64,000 bases of DNA from Lutjanus erythropterus (GCA_020091685.1 CM034603.1:22066595-22130594), one strand, 5' to 3'; positions 50,961 through 63,728 are shown, counted from the first letter of the stretch. The notes: a model not told the origin generated them from the letters alone. Program-made: numbers and translations.

Positions 50961-51758
50961 AAGGACTTCCAGGAAAATTAGATAAATAATTATTTAATTT
51001 TACTGTAAGTTTAATTGAAACACAGCGAAACATTATGGTTAAAGATAAAGGAATAGTTGGATCTTTAGTCTTCCAACAGCAATCTCCTCATCTTGACTGT
51101 ATCTGTTTGTACAGTCACACAACCGTCTTTTAGGCACTGAATAAGTATTGACTGATAAGGGTTGTTTGTGTCATGTATAAATAAAAAGGTTTTAAAAAAA
51201 CAACAACTAGGGTTTACTTGGGTCATAGGGGCCAAAGTCAAACTCAGATGCAGTGTTGAAAATGAACCACTAGTTGGAGCACTTGTAAAGTACATGCACA
51301 CAGATTATGAAGTCAGTGGGTAGATAGTAAATAAGTCCTTGGGTGTATTTATTTCAGAGGGTGGAGTGGTTCTTGTAACTATTACTTACTTTACTATTAC
51401 TTAAGTAATTAAGTAAACCAGGGATTGGAACTGTTTCACCATATGTGTATCAAAATTTTTGGCACACTGGCACCCCTAACCCAACTTTTGATTTTTTTCG
51501 TCCAGCCCATCAGTCTGACTCTGCCGCTGTTGCAGTCCTTACCCTTTCATTTTCAATAGAGACCCAATAACAAATTTTTGGTCAAGGGTTCCCTTACAGG
51601 TTAACCAATCTCTTATATATATATAAAAAATATTACACAGTGCTGGTTGTTGACTGGAGGACCATGAGGAGCTGTAATGTGTTTGTTTGACCACTGGGTG
51701 GCGATGAAGCACTGTTTTAATGTTTTTAATGACTGCCGTTTTTCCAACAAAATGAACA

Positions 51759-51760
<2 letters not shown>

Positions 51761-51836
<76 letters not shown>
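51761..51836. repeat. (TTA)25 microsatellite
   Basis: 76 nt of uninterrupted TTA repeats in the gnal-mak intergenic region. Confidence 0.98.
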
Positions 51837-53437
51837 CCAGGAGTGGGCCGTAATAGTTAAATCAGGATATTTAAGTACACTATAACAAATTTCTTTAATT
51901 TTCACAGCCTGTCTCTGCCTACCTCTGTGTAGTTTTATTGCAACAGTGAGCAAATGCCTCACTTTCTTCAGCCTTTGACTCCAATAAGTAACTCATTATT
52001 TTCTTAAGTGTATGTTTATCTTTTTAAAAGAAGTTAGAATAGTTCAAAGCAGTTCAAATAACCTGCAGTTTTACTTTAATTAAAATAGTTTTACTTAAAA
52101 ATTACTTTAAGTAAAACTAAATTTAATACTCTACAGCTCCGGTCAAACCAAATCTGACTGACATCACTATCACAACAAAAACAAAGAACAACTCTGACTC
52201 TTCAAAAAAACTTAAAAAACATACTTTTATTTTTATAGAACATTTTGCTGAAGAATTCAAATGAAATGCTTTGACATTATCTGTCAAATCAGACAATATC
52301 AGAGCCAATATTTATCAGCTAATATATATGAATACCGATATAGACTGATATGCTGTGATAGGCCAAGATCAGTCAATAATTTATCAATACTGATATTTAT
52401 TGTGCATTCTTAGTTATATGAACTTCTTTTTAAAATACAAAACAACTGAAACCTGTCCAGAGATCTCTAATTAACTTTGTTGGGGTGGTGATTTACCCTT
52501 TAGGGTAAAAACTAAACTGAACCACTAAAACTTTCCCACAGATCCTAATTTGATTTGTTTCAGTGAAGAAGGGTTACTTGAGCCAGATTTTGAGATACTG
52601 AACTGAACAAACCGACTTCTTTTTGCTGGTTTTTGCTGAAGCCCTGAAAAGGGGTGTTTTTCTGTTAAACTCTAAAGAGTTTCAGAGAATATTTATTTTG
52701 GACTTTCCTGAAAATGACTTTCTCTCTTTCTCTTTCTGAACTGACTTGTGCTGCATTGGTACCCTGATTATTTGCTGTGATAATTTGTGTGCTGTTGGTC
52801 TGGTGGTTCATTTTTATGAAAAGTGGGTTGCATCCATGTTGGGGAAATGACCTTTAAAACCTCAAACAGTAAATTGTCAGATGAACTCATCCCCCTCTAA
52901 GTATTTTTACTTAGTTACTTCCCACCTCTGGTCAAAAATATCCTAAAATAAGAATCAAAATGTTTGAAAGGACATGCATATTCACTTCTAAAAAATCTCC
53001 TCTGTTTCTGGATCAAATTCATGATAGTCTTGGTTTGAAAGATCACAAATTCATCACACCTTACGAGACTCAAAATGTGTCACTGGATTTTTATATAAGT
53101 GGGAACCATGTCTGCAGGTTCTCCTGTTAGTCCATTTTCTGGCACACACTCTTAATCACATGTCAACTTTAATCCACTTCCCCTCGCAGGGGATCACCCT
53201 TCCCCTGTCCGCCGTCAGGGCTTAGCTAAGGATAGATGAGACACAGCGCACCAAGCAGGATCCAGACTGTGTCACTTTTCCACTCTCCCTTGCCAGGTAA
53301 ACCTCCACCTCTCATCACCAATCTGCGACAAGGTAAAGGATGAACGCTCATGTTTTATTTCTAGAATAAAAGCCTCGCAGTAGCAGCAGGACAGAGCAGC
53401 GTCTTTAAAGTTGTTGAGGGACGTTACTCTGCTTGCG

Positions 53438-53479
53438 ATGACAAACTGTTGGACTGTGTGGGACCGTCAGGGTTGGTGA
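53438..53479 (+). promoter_or_regulatory. possible upstream ORF in mak 5' leader
   Basis: ATG at 53438 opens a 13-residue ORF ([13 protein letters not shown]) ending at TGA 53479, 26 nt before the mak start and in another frame. It matters only if the leader extends this far, which the sequence alone cannot show. Possible leader splice sites nearby (GCCAG|GTAAAC at about 53294 and TTTCTAG at about 53364) could place a short leader intron here. Confidence 0.3.
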
Positions 53480-53505
53480 AGGAGAGGCAGGACTTTCTGT
53501 GGACG

Positions 53506-53606
53506 ATGAACCGGTACACCACGCTGAAGCAGCTGGGGGACGGCACGTATGGCAGCGTGTTCCTGGGCAAGAGCAACGAGACTGGGGAGCTGGTGGCCAT
53601 AAAGAG
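53506..53606 (+). CDS. mak: mak coding exon 1 (start, glycine-rich loop)
   Basis: Encodes [20 protein letters not shown] onward through GELVAIK plus two bases of Arg34. It contains the GxGxYGxV nucleotide-binding loop and the VAIK lysine (Lys33). The ATG at 53506 is fixed by the family's conserved MNRYTT start, although the frame is open further upstream. The donor is AAAGAG|GTGAGT. A short out-of-frame upstream ORF (53438-53479) precedes it if that sequence is in the mRNA. Confidence 0.95.
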
Positions 53607-55728
53607 GTGAGTGGAGCTCCAGTTAACACGCCAGGAACATACTGATTTATTGTTTTGTCTGGGAGCCATAAGCAGATTAAACCCTGAGTGAGTCCTGCAA
53701 GGTGCTTTACACTAAAACGTCCTCACAAGAGAGAAAAATGTGGGAGGCACTGAAGACTGAGTAAACTCATGAAAAGACATGGTTGAGGATTATTTTGAGG
53801 ATCAAGAGATGCAGGTTTCTTGTCAAAGCTTCAACCTTTATTATTACCAATGTTGTTGTGTTGACATGACTTACTTATTTGCCTAGGTACCACATCTTAA
53901 GGATGAGCTGTTTAAGAATCCATCTCTGGCAAGAAATTAATAATGAATGTTTCCACCAGGCACTGTTTGTAAATGTAAGCTTATAGTGCAAGCTGATACT
54001 ACTGATGACAGTGAAAGGAGTGAAAGTACACCGCATAGTGTTGCCCCAGGAGTATGGGAAACGTTATATGAAAGTCTCCAACAATAAGAAAGCTAGGTTA
54101 CAACAGCTTACAAAACAGTTAAGTAAGAACAGCTACCACCAATTTAATTTAATACAATTTATTATTATACAGGAAAAGATTAAAAGTAACATAATCGGTT
54201 ACAATTAAACAGGCCTGACTCAGTGAAAACTGGTTTATAGAAAGTTTCTGTTCTACAAAACAGAGACAGTCATCAAGAAACAAAAAAGACATAAACAGCA
54301 ACACAGAGGAGAGGAGTTAAAGGAAGTGGGCAGATATGCTGAGTTAAATCAGTGGTTGCAAGTGTGTCCTTCCATCAGATAGCATTTATATGCTATACAT
54401 GAATAAACTCTCTGTCAAAAGTAATACATATGATATTTCATAACAGAAATAAAAAGCATACAAAATAAAAAGCCTACATATCCATAGACAATATTGAAAT
54501 AGCTCAGGTTCCTCACTTTAAATTCCTGCAAGACAAAAAAATTGACATGGAAATAACATTGAATTTGTCTGTAAAAAGACAATGAAGTATTTTAGAGTAG
54601 AGGTGTTTTGAGTAGAGTTCATTCATTGTTAGATCATTCTTGTAACTTTTTATCACAGTAATATATTCTTATATTATGTATTGTAACACTGTGTTGGCTG
54701 CCACATCTCTTGTCATGACTGGCAGTGCTTTCCAGAATGTATTTAAGTTGTCCACGGATATTGACTCACGTTACACAATTCAGTACATGTTGAAATACAG
54801 AGGAACATTTTTTTTCTGAACAGTCTGCCTACATCAATCAATATCTACATTATCATTGCTCAAAAAAAGATCTGAAAAGGTCCACAATGAAAGGAGAGAA
54901 AAAGGTCAAATCTGTAGCACTTTTTGAATCTTCTTTCTTCGTTAAAAAAAAGTTTTGTATTAGTCTTGTCACTATGAAGTGTGTGTGTGTATATATAGAG
55001 AATAATACATATATATACTTTCCTCTCACTGACTCTTACCATTATTCTGTTAACTCTTTGGGTTTTTTTTAAACTGCATACTTTTATAATGCAGGATGAG
55101 GCTGTTTAGCAGCTGGTGAAGACTCTCTGAATGTTGTGTTCAGTTCATCTCTGTGCCCTCATCCTGTGGGATCTTTTTAAAGTTTATATCTTAAATAATA
55201 ATCTAAATCCTAAAAAGAATATTTAACTTAGTTTTCGCCACAGATATTAAATAAATGCCGAGTTTTGTTTTTGTACTTACACCCCTTAAAATCACGATGG
55301 TCTCACGAGTCCCCGGTTGGGAACCAATGACCTGGAACTTTGCTATTTATACAGTCGCTAAATGAATGTTCCACCCTGTGTCCAGTGTCAAAACTGCATG
55401 TGTATACATATGGCCACCTAGTATTTAAGATGGGGATAAAATAAAACAACAAAACTACATTTTGGCTCCAACGGGGAAAGTTTTATGTGCAGATCCGTGA
55501 GCTTGTAAAAGAGAGAAAAGTGTCATTATGTTCACATTAGTTCTGTGAAACATTCATGAAGCAAAAACAATTTCAACAAACGGAATAAGAAAATGTGATT
55601 TCATATCGCTTGAAAAATGTGTGTTGTGATTAGTGGTGTGGGAGGAGGACACTTACATTCAATATTACTGTCTTAAATGTAAACATTAATAAATGAAGTC
55701 ACGCAAATCTATTTTTTTCCCTCAACAG
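53607..55728. other. mak intron 1
   Basis: 2.1-kb intron, AT-rich, without recognisable exons. No dispersed repeat could be identified by eye. Confidence 0.7.
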
Positions 55729-55783
55729 GATGAAGAGGAAGTTTTATTCTTGGGATGAGTGTTTGAATCTAAGAGAGGTGAAG
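55729..55783 (+). CDS. mak: mak coding exon 2
   Basis: 55-nt exon encoding [18 protein letters not shown] after completing Arg34. [17 protein letters not shown] is the alpha-C helix signature of MAK/CILK1 kinases; the Glu of REVK pairs with Lys33. Acceptor CCTCAACAG|G, donor GTGAAG|GTGAGA. Confidence 0.95.
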
Positions 55784-56178
55784 GTGAGAATTTCTGGAGT
55801 CAAACAAGAAATTACCACCAGTTGGTTTATACAATAGCTTAAGATACAGTATATAAGCAACAACATTTAGCAATATTATCATTTTAAATTATCAATATTA
55901 CTCTAGAATAAACCCCAGCTCATTAGGACAACAAATTATATCTAATACATTATCTGCCTATTATTATAGTTTATTTTTGTAGTATGATTGAAAATTGAGT
56001 GAAATAATTAATAATTTCAGACACTGTGAGGCCACTTGTGATCGGATCTCCTAAGACACATATTAACACCAGGTGTAAACAGCTACGATGTTCAGGCATT
56101 TGGGATGATTTCCTTACATGGTGAGCTGATTCTTAATGACTCTACTCCATGTGTCGCCTAAATACTTTGTATTAACAG

Positions 56179-56300
56179 TCACTGAAGAAGCTGAACCATG
56201 CCAATGTGGTGAAACTGAGGGAAGTCATCAGAGAAAACGACTACCTCTACTTTGTCTTTGAGTACATGAAAGAAAACCTCTACCAGCTCATGACAGAAAG
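56179..56300 (+). CDS. mak: mak coding exon 3
   Basis: 122-nt exon encoding [20 protein letters not shown], then [20 protein letters not shown] and two bases of Arg93. It covers strands beta4-beta5, the hinge (EYM) and alpha-D. Acceptor ATTAACAG|TCA, donor GAAAG|GTAAGA. It ends in phase 2 and can join either of the two following alternative exons, each of which begins with the base completing an Arg codon (AGA or AGG). Confidence 0.95.
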
Positions 56301-56463
56301 GTAAGAACACACACTCACATTTATTTACTGGCCCGTCACCAGCTGTGTACACAGTTATTTTTGTGATGTTTATCTGCAGTGTGTTTTTTTTTTATTACCA
56401 TTAGGAGTGTGAGAATTATTTGGGTCAGATTGAGTCATCATGTGTCGGTCTTCATTTTTGCAG

Positions 56464-56543
56464 AAACAAGTTGTTCCCTGAGTCAGTCGTCAGAAACATG
56501 ACATTTCAGATATTACAGGGACTGTCCTTTATTCATAAACATG
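56464..56543 (+). CDS. mak: mak coding exon 4a (canonical alternative)
   Basis: 80-nt exon encoding [20 protein letters not shown] then SFIHKH and the first base of Gly. It corresponds to the family-standard NKLFPESxIRNIMYQILQGLxFIHKHG segment (alpha-E helix leading to the catalytic loop). Acceptor TTTTTGCAG|A, donor CATG|GTAGGT. A paralogous copy of the exon lies 392 nt downstream. Using both copies, or neither, shifts the frame to an early stop. Confidence 0.93.
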
Positions 56544-56935
56544 GTAGGTGACTGCAGACTGAAGAAAAACTGACTCTGATGTCTTTTCTGTCTCATGAAA
56601 TGCTGTGTCTTGTGTGTCTTGGTATAAATAGTCCATAATTGAGTAAACAGAAAACAACGTATCTACGTTTGAAAAATATATGAATGCTGGACAGCTTATA
56701 AGACATCAGGCATCACAGCCAAGAATGACTCACTTCTCCAACGGCCTGAGTGAGAAGAGGAGGTGTGAATGGTACCACAGCTTAGCTGAACAAGTTTTTA
56801 GCACTGTTTTTAGTGCTTGTGGGTGCTGGTGTCATTCCCACTTCAGCGAGGCATGATTATTTGAATAGTGTTTTATTTGTTTTTCACTCTTTCACTCTTT
56901 CTTTCCTTTGTCTTTTACTACTTTGCCACTGCCAG

Positions 56936-57018
56936 GGAAGATAAGATGTTTTCTGAAAATGAGATAAGGAACATTCTGTTTCAAGTCTTGTCTGGCTTAG
57001 CATTTGTGCATAAGCATG
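56936..57018 (+). CDS. mak: mak coding exon 4b (duplicated, predicted mutually exclusive alternative)
   Basis: 83-nt exon encoding EDKMFSENEIRNILFQVLSG then LAFVHKH, one codon longer than exon 4a, with the same entry and exit phases. It matches 4a at 14 of 26 aligned residues, keeping the hydrophobic core of alpha-E (RN, FQ, L, GL, F, HKH) and changing exposed, mostly acidic positions. It has a strong pyrimidine tract (about 56877-56920), acceptor CACTGCCAG|G and donor CATG|GTAAGA. Skipping both copies gives a stop in exon 5, and including both gives a TAA about nine codons into 4b. The intact frame, good splice sites and conserved core argue against a decayed pseudo-exon. Expression is not shown by sequence. 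Confidence 0.85.
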
Positions 57019-58878
<1,860 letters not shown>

Positions 58879-59050
58879 GTACCGAGCCCCAGAGGTTCTG
58901 CTAAAGTCGAACTCCTACAGCTCGCCCATCGACATCTGGGCCGTGGGATGCATCATGGCGGAGCTCTACACACTCAGACCACTGTTCCCTGGCAACAGCG
59001 AAGTGGACGAGATCTTCAAGATCTGTCAGGTGTTAGGAACGCTGAAGAAG
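58879..59050 (+). CDS. mak: mak coding exon 6
   Basis: 172-nt exon encoding [40 protein letters not shown] and [17 protein letters not shown]. It holds the P+1 loop/APE motif and the [11 protein letters not shown] alpha-F segment. Acceptor TTATCACAG|G, donor AAGAAG|GTGAAC. GTLKK replaces the usual GTPKK, a mild substitution. Confidence 0.95.
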
Positions 59051-59284
59051 GTGAACCATCACAAGAGGTGTCATAAATTATGGTGACACCCTGTTCTTTT
59101 TCAAACCATTAAAAGCACATTTTTCTCCTTGTGTAAGACACCAGTAGCAAAAGTTTCTGTTTTGTGACATACTGGATGTATTTTACAGCTTGAAAATTAA
59201 AATAATATTTGTGATTTTTATTTGACTGCACACAAACTCACAGATGACTCATTTGTTGTTTCCTCCTGTTTTTCACCACATCAG

Positions 59285-59452
59285 TCAGACTGGCCTGAGG
59301 GCTACAACCTGGCTACCTCGATGAACTTCCGCTTCCCAAAGTGTGTCCCCGCCAGCCTCAGATCCCTGATCCCCAATGCCAGCAATGAAGCGATCACTCT
59401 GATGAAAGACATGCTGCAGTGGGACCCTGAGAAAAGGCCGAGCGCCGCTCAG
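59285..59452 (+). CDS. mak: mak coding exon 7
   Basis: 168-nt, phase-0 exon encoding [40 protein letters not shown] and [16 protein letters not shown]. This is the C-lobe with the WDPxKRP Arg that closes the kinase fold. Acceptor CCACATCAG|TCA, donor GCTCAG|GTGCAT, a weaker than usual donor. Confidence 0.93.
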
Positions 59453-60162
59453 GTGCATTTAATACCCATTAAGTTCCAACATGAGAATAAACACAAAATG
59501 TACCAAGATTAGAGCGAAGACAACTGACTAATGTTGAGGTGACAGTGTTTGAAAATAACACAAGTCCTTCAGTGAATCCTTTTATCTGGAGCATCTTTGT
59601 ACCTTGAGTGCATCTATTTTTAGCGTGAGAGAATCAGCCAGCTTACATCGGAAGTTACTCTGATACCAAACCTGACATCTACACATGTACACATCATTAT
59701 AAAAACTCAGACTACTGCAGAAGCTTAAAAATCACAAAAAAAGGAGAATACTGCACAATTTTCTCAGATTTCTGAATCTATTTTACAGTTCTGTCTTTAG
59801 CACTGTGTAAACCTATTCATTTACAAGACGTATACATAATATTCTACATCCTGAAAACAAAAAAACAGTGTCTTATTTTTAAATTCCTTGTTTGCACATG
59901 TAGTTTGATATGACTCATATAGTATGTAACAATACATTATGTAATAACACCCGTATTATTTGATAACGAGACAAAATCTAATAAATTTTCATTTTGTTCT
60001 GTAATAACAGAAGTGTTATGACATATTGCGGTGGTTATTAAAAAATGCAGGAGTTGCACTTCTTTTGCTGAAATTACATTATGTAATACCAAAGTGGATG
60101 CCTTCATTTATTTAAAAAAATGTAAATGCGAAAATATTTTCCATCTTCTGTTTGCGTTCCAG
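59453..60162. other. mak intron 7
   Basis: 710-nt AT-rich intron. Nothing notable beyond short TATGTAAT/ATTACATA-like inverted motifs around 59935-60090. Confidence 0.75.
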
Positions 60163-60480
60163 GCTCTTCGGTATCCATACTTCCATGTTGGCCAGGCGCT
60201 CGGTGCTCCTCTCAAGTGCTCAGAGCAGCACAAGGCTCAGCCTAAGGTGTCTGAGACAAAGCCTCTTTCCCTCTGTAAGATGGATCGAGGGTCCGGTGAG
60301 CCAAGTGAGGCTCAGGCTCTCCACCAGCCCCTCCAGCAGATCTCCCTACCTCAGGACAACACAGAGCCAAGTACCAATCGGGCGATGTGTTTCAGCACGC
60401 TGACGGAGGGACAGCAGGAACCTCTCAGTCTGGTGAAGAACCGGCAGCCAATGAGCTGGCAGTCTGTAGGTGTCACTCAG
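60163..60480 (+). CDS. mak: mak coding exon 8 (end of kinase domain, start of tail)
   Basis: Encodes [20 protein letters not shown], which closes the kinase domain, and then a Pro/Gln/Ser-rich linker ([23 protein letters not shown]) of the type found in MAK tails. Acceptor GCGTTCCAG|G. The donor is uncertain: GTCACTCAG|GTACAG (60480, phase 0, used here), CAGTCT|GTAGGT (60465, phase 0) or GTAG|GTGTCA (60469, phase 1, which would pair with an exon 9 start at 60579). Confidence 0.82.
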
Positions 60481-60556
60481 GTACAGCTTCTACATGTCAG
60501 GGACCTTCGTTGGGCTTACAGAACTTTTCTTACTCCTTTGTGTGTTCGTTCTTAAG

Positions 60557-60738
60557 CCTACGAGAGCAGCTCCTGCAGGAATGGAGAACAACATGAGTGC
60601 AGTGAGGACAGGACGCCGGCGGTGGGGCCAAACGTCCTTCAAGTCCGTCGATAGCTGGGATGATAGTGAGGACACAGATACCGGAGTTTCCATCTCCAAA
60701 AAACCGAAGGACAAGGCCTTAGATAGGACCAGCTGTCG
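60557..60738 (+). CDS. mak: mak coding exon 9
   Basis: Encodes [20 protein letters not shown], then [20 protein letters not shown] and [20 protein letters not shown] plus two bases of Arg. [21 protein letters not shown] is a tail signature of MAK. The acceptor taken is CGTTCTTAAG|CCT (60557, phase 0); the alternative is TCCTGCAG|GA at 60579 (phase 1). Donor TGTCG|GTAAGA. The intron before it is short, 76-113 nt depending on the choice. Confidence 0.82.
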
Positions 60739-60817
60739 GTAAGACGTCTGCTTATATTTTCATGTAAAAGATGAGTTTTCGTCACAAGTTTGAAAAATTA
60801 CAATCATGTTTCTGTAG

Positions 60818-60939
60818 ATTTCCAGAGTCAAAGAACATCACAAAATCGAAGCTGCTGAGCAGCAGTGAGCTGAACAGAGCCGACTCCACCACCTCGTCTG
60901 CCAAGCAGCACTACCTCCGCCAGTCCAGATATCTACCAG
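60818..60939 (+). CDS. mak: mak coding exon 10
   Basis: 122-nt exon encoding FPESKNITKSKLLSSSELNR, ADSTTSSAKQHYLRQSRYLP and the first base of Gly. KQxYLxQSRYLPG is a conserved MAK/CILK1 tail block. Acceptor TTTCTGTAG|A, donor CCAG|GTGAGG. Confidence 0.92.
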
Positions 60940-62099
60940 GTGAGGAGAAATTAACTACTGTGTCACAAAAATCACATTTTTACTTTTTAGTTTTATTTTG
61001 CATGGTCAACAAATCTACACAAAAAGGCAAAGATGACAAATAATATAAAATACAAGCCTCCACCTAAATAAAAATTTGACAAAGTTATTAAGGATTCAAA
61101 AATGCAAAAAATGCATAATTAATACATGTGATGGCAAACTAATAGCAACGGCAACGGTTTGATAGCAACAATAAACAACTGAGATAAAAATATCCATTTA
61201 AAAGCGTAAAGATGTGAGTATGTGTTTCAAAACAGCAGTTAAATGCTTTTTTCAGACATCTTTTGTAACATTTGTAGATATACACGTATTTTTCCCAAGT
61301 GGAAAAAGTCATTCCATAATTTGGGTACCAAATTAAATCTTAATGAAAATACATGTGTGATTTCAGTGAATAATTTCCAGTGAGAAACATACTGTAAAGT
61401 TGACCTTTGACCTTTTGGATAAAAAATGTTAACACGTCATCATTGTATCCTATTAGATATTTGCGTTAATTTTCATCATAATTAGCCTATGAATTCTTGA
61501 GGTATGGGCGAGCATGTGTTTGTTCACCGTCACCTCGACCTTTGACCTTTGACCACCAAAATCTGATCAGTTCATTGTTCAGTCCAAGTGAACATTTCTA
61601 TCATGTTTGAAGAAATTTCCTGCAAAGTGTTCTTGAGATGCCACATTCACAAGAAGGGGATGACCTGGAAACATAATGCCTAAAGCCATAAAAGACTTTA
61701 AAACAAAGTTTTCACAAGAATGCTTAATAATTACATATAATTTCTGAGACAATGAATAAAATAAATTTCACATGTATGGAAAAAATGACAAATCTAAAAT
61801 CAGTGAAAGATGGTAGAAGACCAACACAGACACGTTTAATTAAAATACATTATGTAAATATCAACATATTGCACAGTTGTTTCTGTTGAATTACTCACAC
61901 ACTATACACATCAGTGTAGAATAACTGTTTCCTAATACAAACAATTTTCAACAAACATATCTAATAATGTACCGACTCTACACTCCACATGCTGTATGTG
62001 CTAAATATAAAAAAAATGGCCGAGCGCCATCAGATCTGGGCCAATTGCTGAGTGGGCTAAGGTTCAGCGAGTTCATTCTGAGCTGTTTGTCCTTTTCAG
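60940..62099. other. mak intron 10
   Basis: 1.16-kb intron. 61395-61670 resembles a widespread fish repeat that contains a TGACCTTTGACCA direct repeat; the rest is AT-rich. Confidence 0.7.
61395..61670. repeat. dispersed repeat with CCTTTGACCTTTGACCACC core
   Basis: Contains GTCACCTCGACCTTTGACC, TCAGTTCATTGTTCAGTCCA and TTCTTGAGATGCCACATTCA, words common in a widespread fish repeat (recalled, not searched). Carries a DR1-type motif at 61543-61555. Confidence 0.65.
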
Positions 62100-62210
62100 G
62101 CGTAAATCCAAAAAATAACACCTCAGGAGGGAGGCAGGTAGTCGGCAGAAACCTGTGGGGCAACTCATGTTTAACCAGAGGACAGGGGCTGGAGTTCCCT
62201 CCACGTAAAG
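62100..62210 (+). CDS. mak: mak coding exon 11
   Basis: 111-nt exon encoding VNPKNNTSGGRQVVGRNLWG, NSCLTRGQGLEFPPRK and the first base of the next codon. The RYLPG|VNPKK junction of MAK is reproduced as RYLPG|VNPKN. Acceptor CCTTTTCAG|GC, donor GTAAAG|GTAAGA. Confidence 0.9.
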
Positions 62211-63425
62211 GTAAGAGAGATTTTAGGACACGTGTTTATGTAGTGTGCTAATAACTGTTTAGAGAAGCAGGTGAGAGCAGGTTTATGAATATGGGTTCAG
62301 AGTAAAGGCCACATGATGAAAGTATATTAAGTTACTAGATGTTATGCTCGATACAGTGCCTGTGAGGGAATTAAAGGGATAGTTCTGATTATTTGGAGTG
62401 CAGTCAGCAATGTACTGCTGTTGACAGAGTCGGCTACAAAATGTATTTTAGCCACCTAAAAAAGGTCTAACCTAAAAAATCAAACTCTATATTCCCGATA
62501 TTTTCACAGCTTTACCTTTGTGGTCAGACGGCCTCTTCCAATGGGAAAACACCATTATATAAGCCAAATATTGCTCTTTCCAAATCAACTTGCTTAAACC
62601 GATACTGATTTTTTAAGTCGGTAAAATACACTTAAACGCTGCTGATCCTGTCCGCAGCAGAACATTTCTTCGCTTCCCATACTGGTACTCCTGCTGTTTC
62701 TCCAAACAGGGAGCGTGTTGACTGCTATGGACAATGGATACGTAGCTCATGCAACCCCACTTCAAAACATCCAAACTACCCCTTTAACTCACCTATGTTG
62801 ATGTAGAAGTTGCTCACTCAAACAGCAGTTATATATTGGAATTGATCACGAATTGCAAAATAATTAAAAATCGCAGCACTCACTTTTACGTGACACAGTG
62901 GGCTCTTGTTGATTTGTGTGAAAATCTGAGCAGTTCTACCCTTTTTTTGGTGCTTCTTGTGTTAATTTGAGTCTCTGGTGCAAGTTTTCTGATTGATTAA
63001 TTGAAAATACAATTTGACACAACTTTTAAAGTTGTCATCATGTAAGACATTTAAGTTTTACAAAGTTAGAAATAGCTTCCACTGTCTCCATTATGATTTA
63101 ATGTCACTCCATCCCAGGGCAGCGCAAGCTACTATAGTTTTCTAATTACAGAAAGTGATAACAGAGTCAAGAGATGAAGAACATAAGTGTAACATGCCAC
63201 CAGTTTTTATTTCCTCTGTACTAAAAAGAAGAAACCTGTATCATTCATCCTGTTTATGAGAGTGTGAAGCTGTGATTATATCTAAAAGTCCATCCAAGAC
63301 AGACTTAAAAAACTTCAGGTTGCACACTTCAGATCTGTTGCTTTCTTTTCATTGTGCTCTGTAGCTGTTTTCCTCCTTTACTAAACCCATCTATTTTCTT
63401 TCTATGTTGTGCTGTGGTTTTTTAG
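62211..63425. other. mak intron 11
   Basis: 1.2-kb intron containing a palindromic AAAGGGATAGTT element (62369-62787). 62800-63425 is AT-rich with no further feature. Confidence 0.75.
62369..62787. repeat. palindromic AAAGGGATAGTT element
   Basis: Left end AATTAAAGGGATAGTTCTGA, right end AAACTACCCCTTTAA. Inner words AATGTACTGCTGTTGACAG and ATTTTAGCCACCTAAA match 45225-45960; shorter than that copy. Confidence 0.88.
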
Positions 63426-63503
63426 ATGTTAGCCTTCCTAAACTAACAGATAAGCAGCAGCCTCTAAAAGAAAAGACCCTGGAGGATCTTGATCTTAACA
63501 AAG
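63426..63503 (+). CDS. mak: mak coding exon 12
   Basis: 78-nt exon that completes a split Asp codon and then encodes VSLPKLTDKQQPLKEKTLED and LDLNK. Acceptor GGTTTTTTAG|AT, donor AACAAAG|GTATCT. Assigned by phase continuity (enters phase 1, leaves phase 1). Little family similarity is visible, as expected for this variable tail region. Mammalian MAK has a retina-specific exon in this part of the tail, and whether this exon corresponds to it cannot be told here. Confidence 0.75.
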
Positions 63504-63728
63504 GTATCTCACAGATTTAGGAGCAGTTCGCAGAATTACAGGAGGTATTTATGATTTATGACGATGTCTTTACTTCACTGTCATTTGGAGATTATTAACA
63601 TTGTCGAAGCTAAAAGAAAATCAATACTAAAGTAACTCTAAAAGACGTCAGTGAGGTGTCTTACATCATTGATTCATGTTTTAAGAAGTTCATCTGTAAC
63701 CTGTGTTGGATTTCATTGTCCTTTGCAG

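Larger units (their letters stand above)
49203..53505. other. gnal-mak intergenic region (divergent promoters)
   Basis: 4.3 kb between the long-form gnal start and the mak start. It should hold the 5' leaders and promoters of both genes. 49203-49560 is the GC-richer flank of the gnal CpG island. 49880-50160 holds two partial copies of a TTGGGCAG...GATTACA repeat, 50250-50960 an imperfect palindromic element, 51761-51836 a TTA microsatellite, and 52300-52400 a repeat tail. 53140-53505 may include non-coding mak leader sequence. No TATA box or X-box could be assigned. Confidence 0.6.

Noticed and set aside
51726-51962. Poly-Ile open frame
   Set aside because: Produced by the TTA microsatellite.
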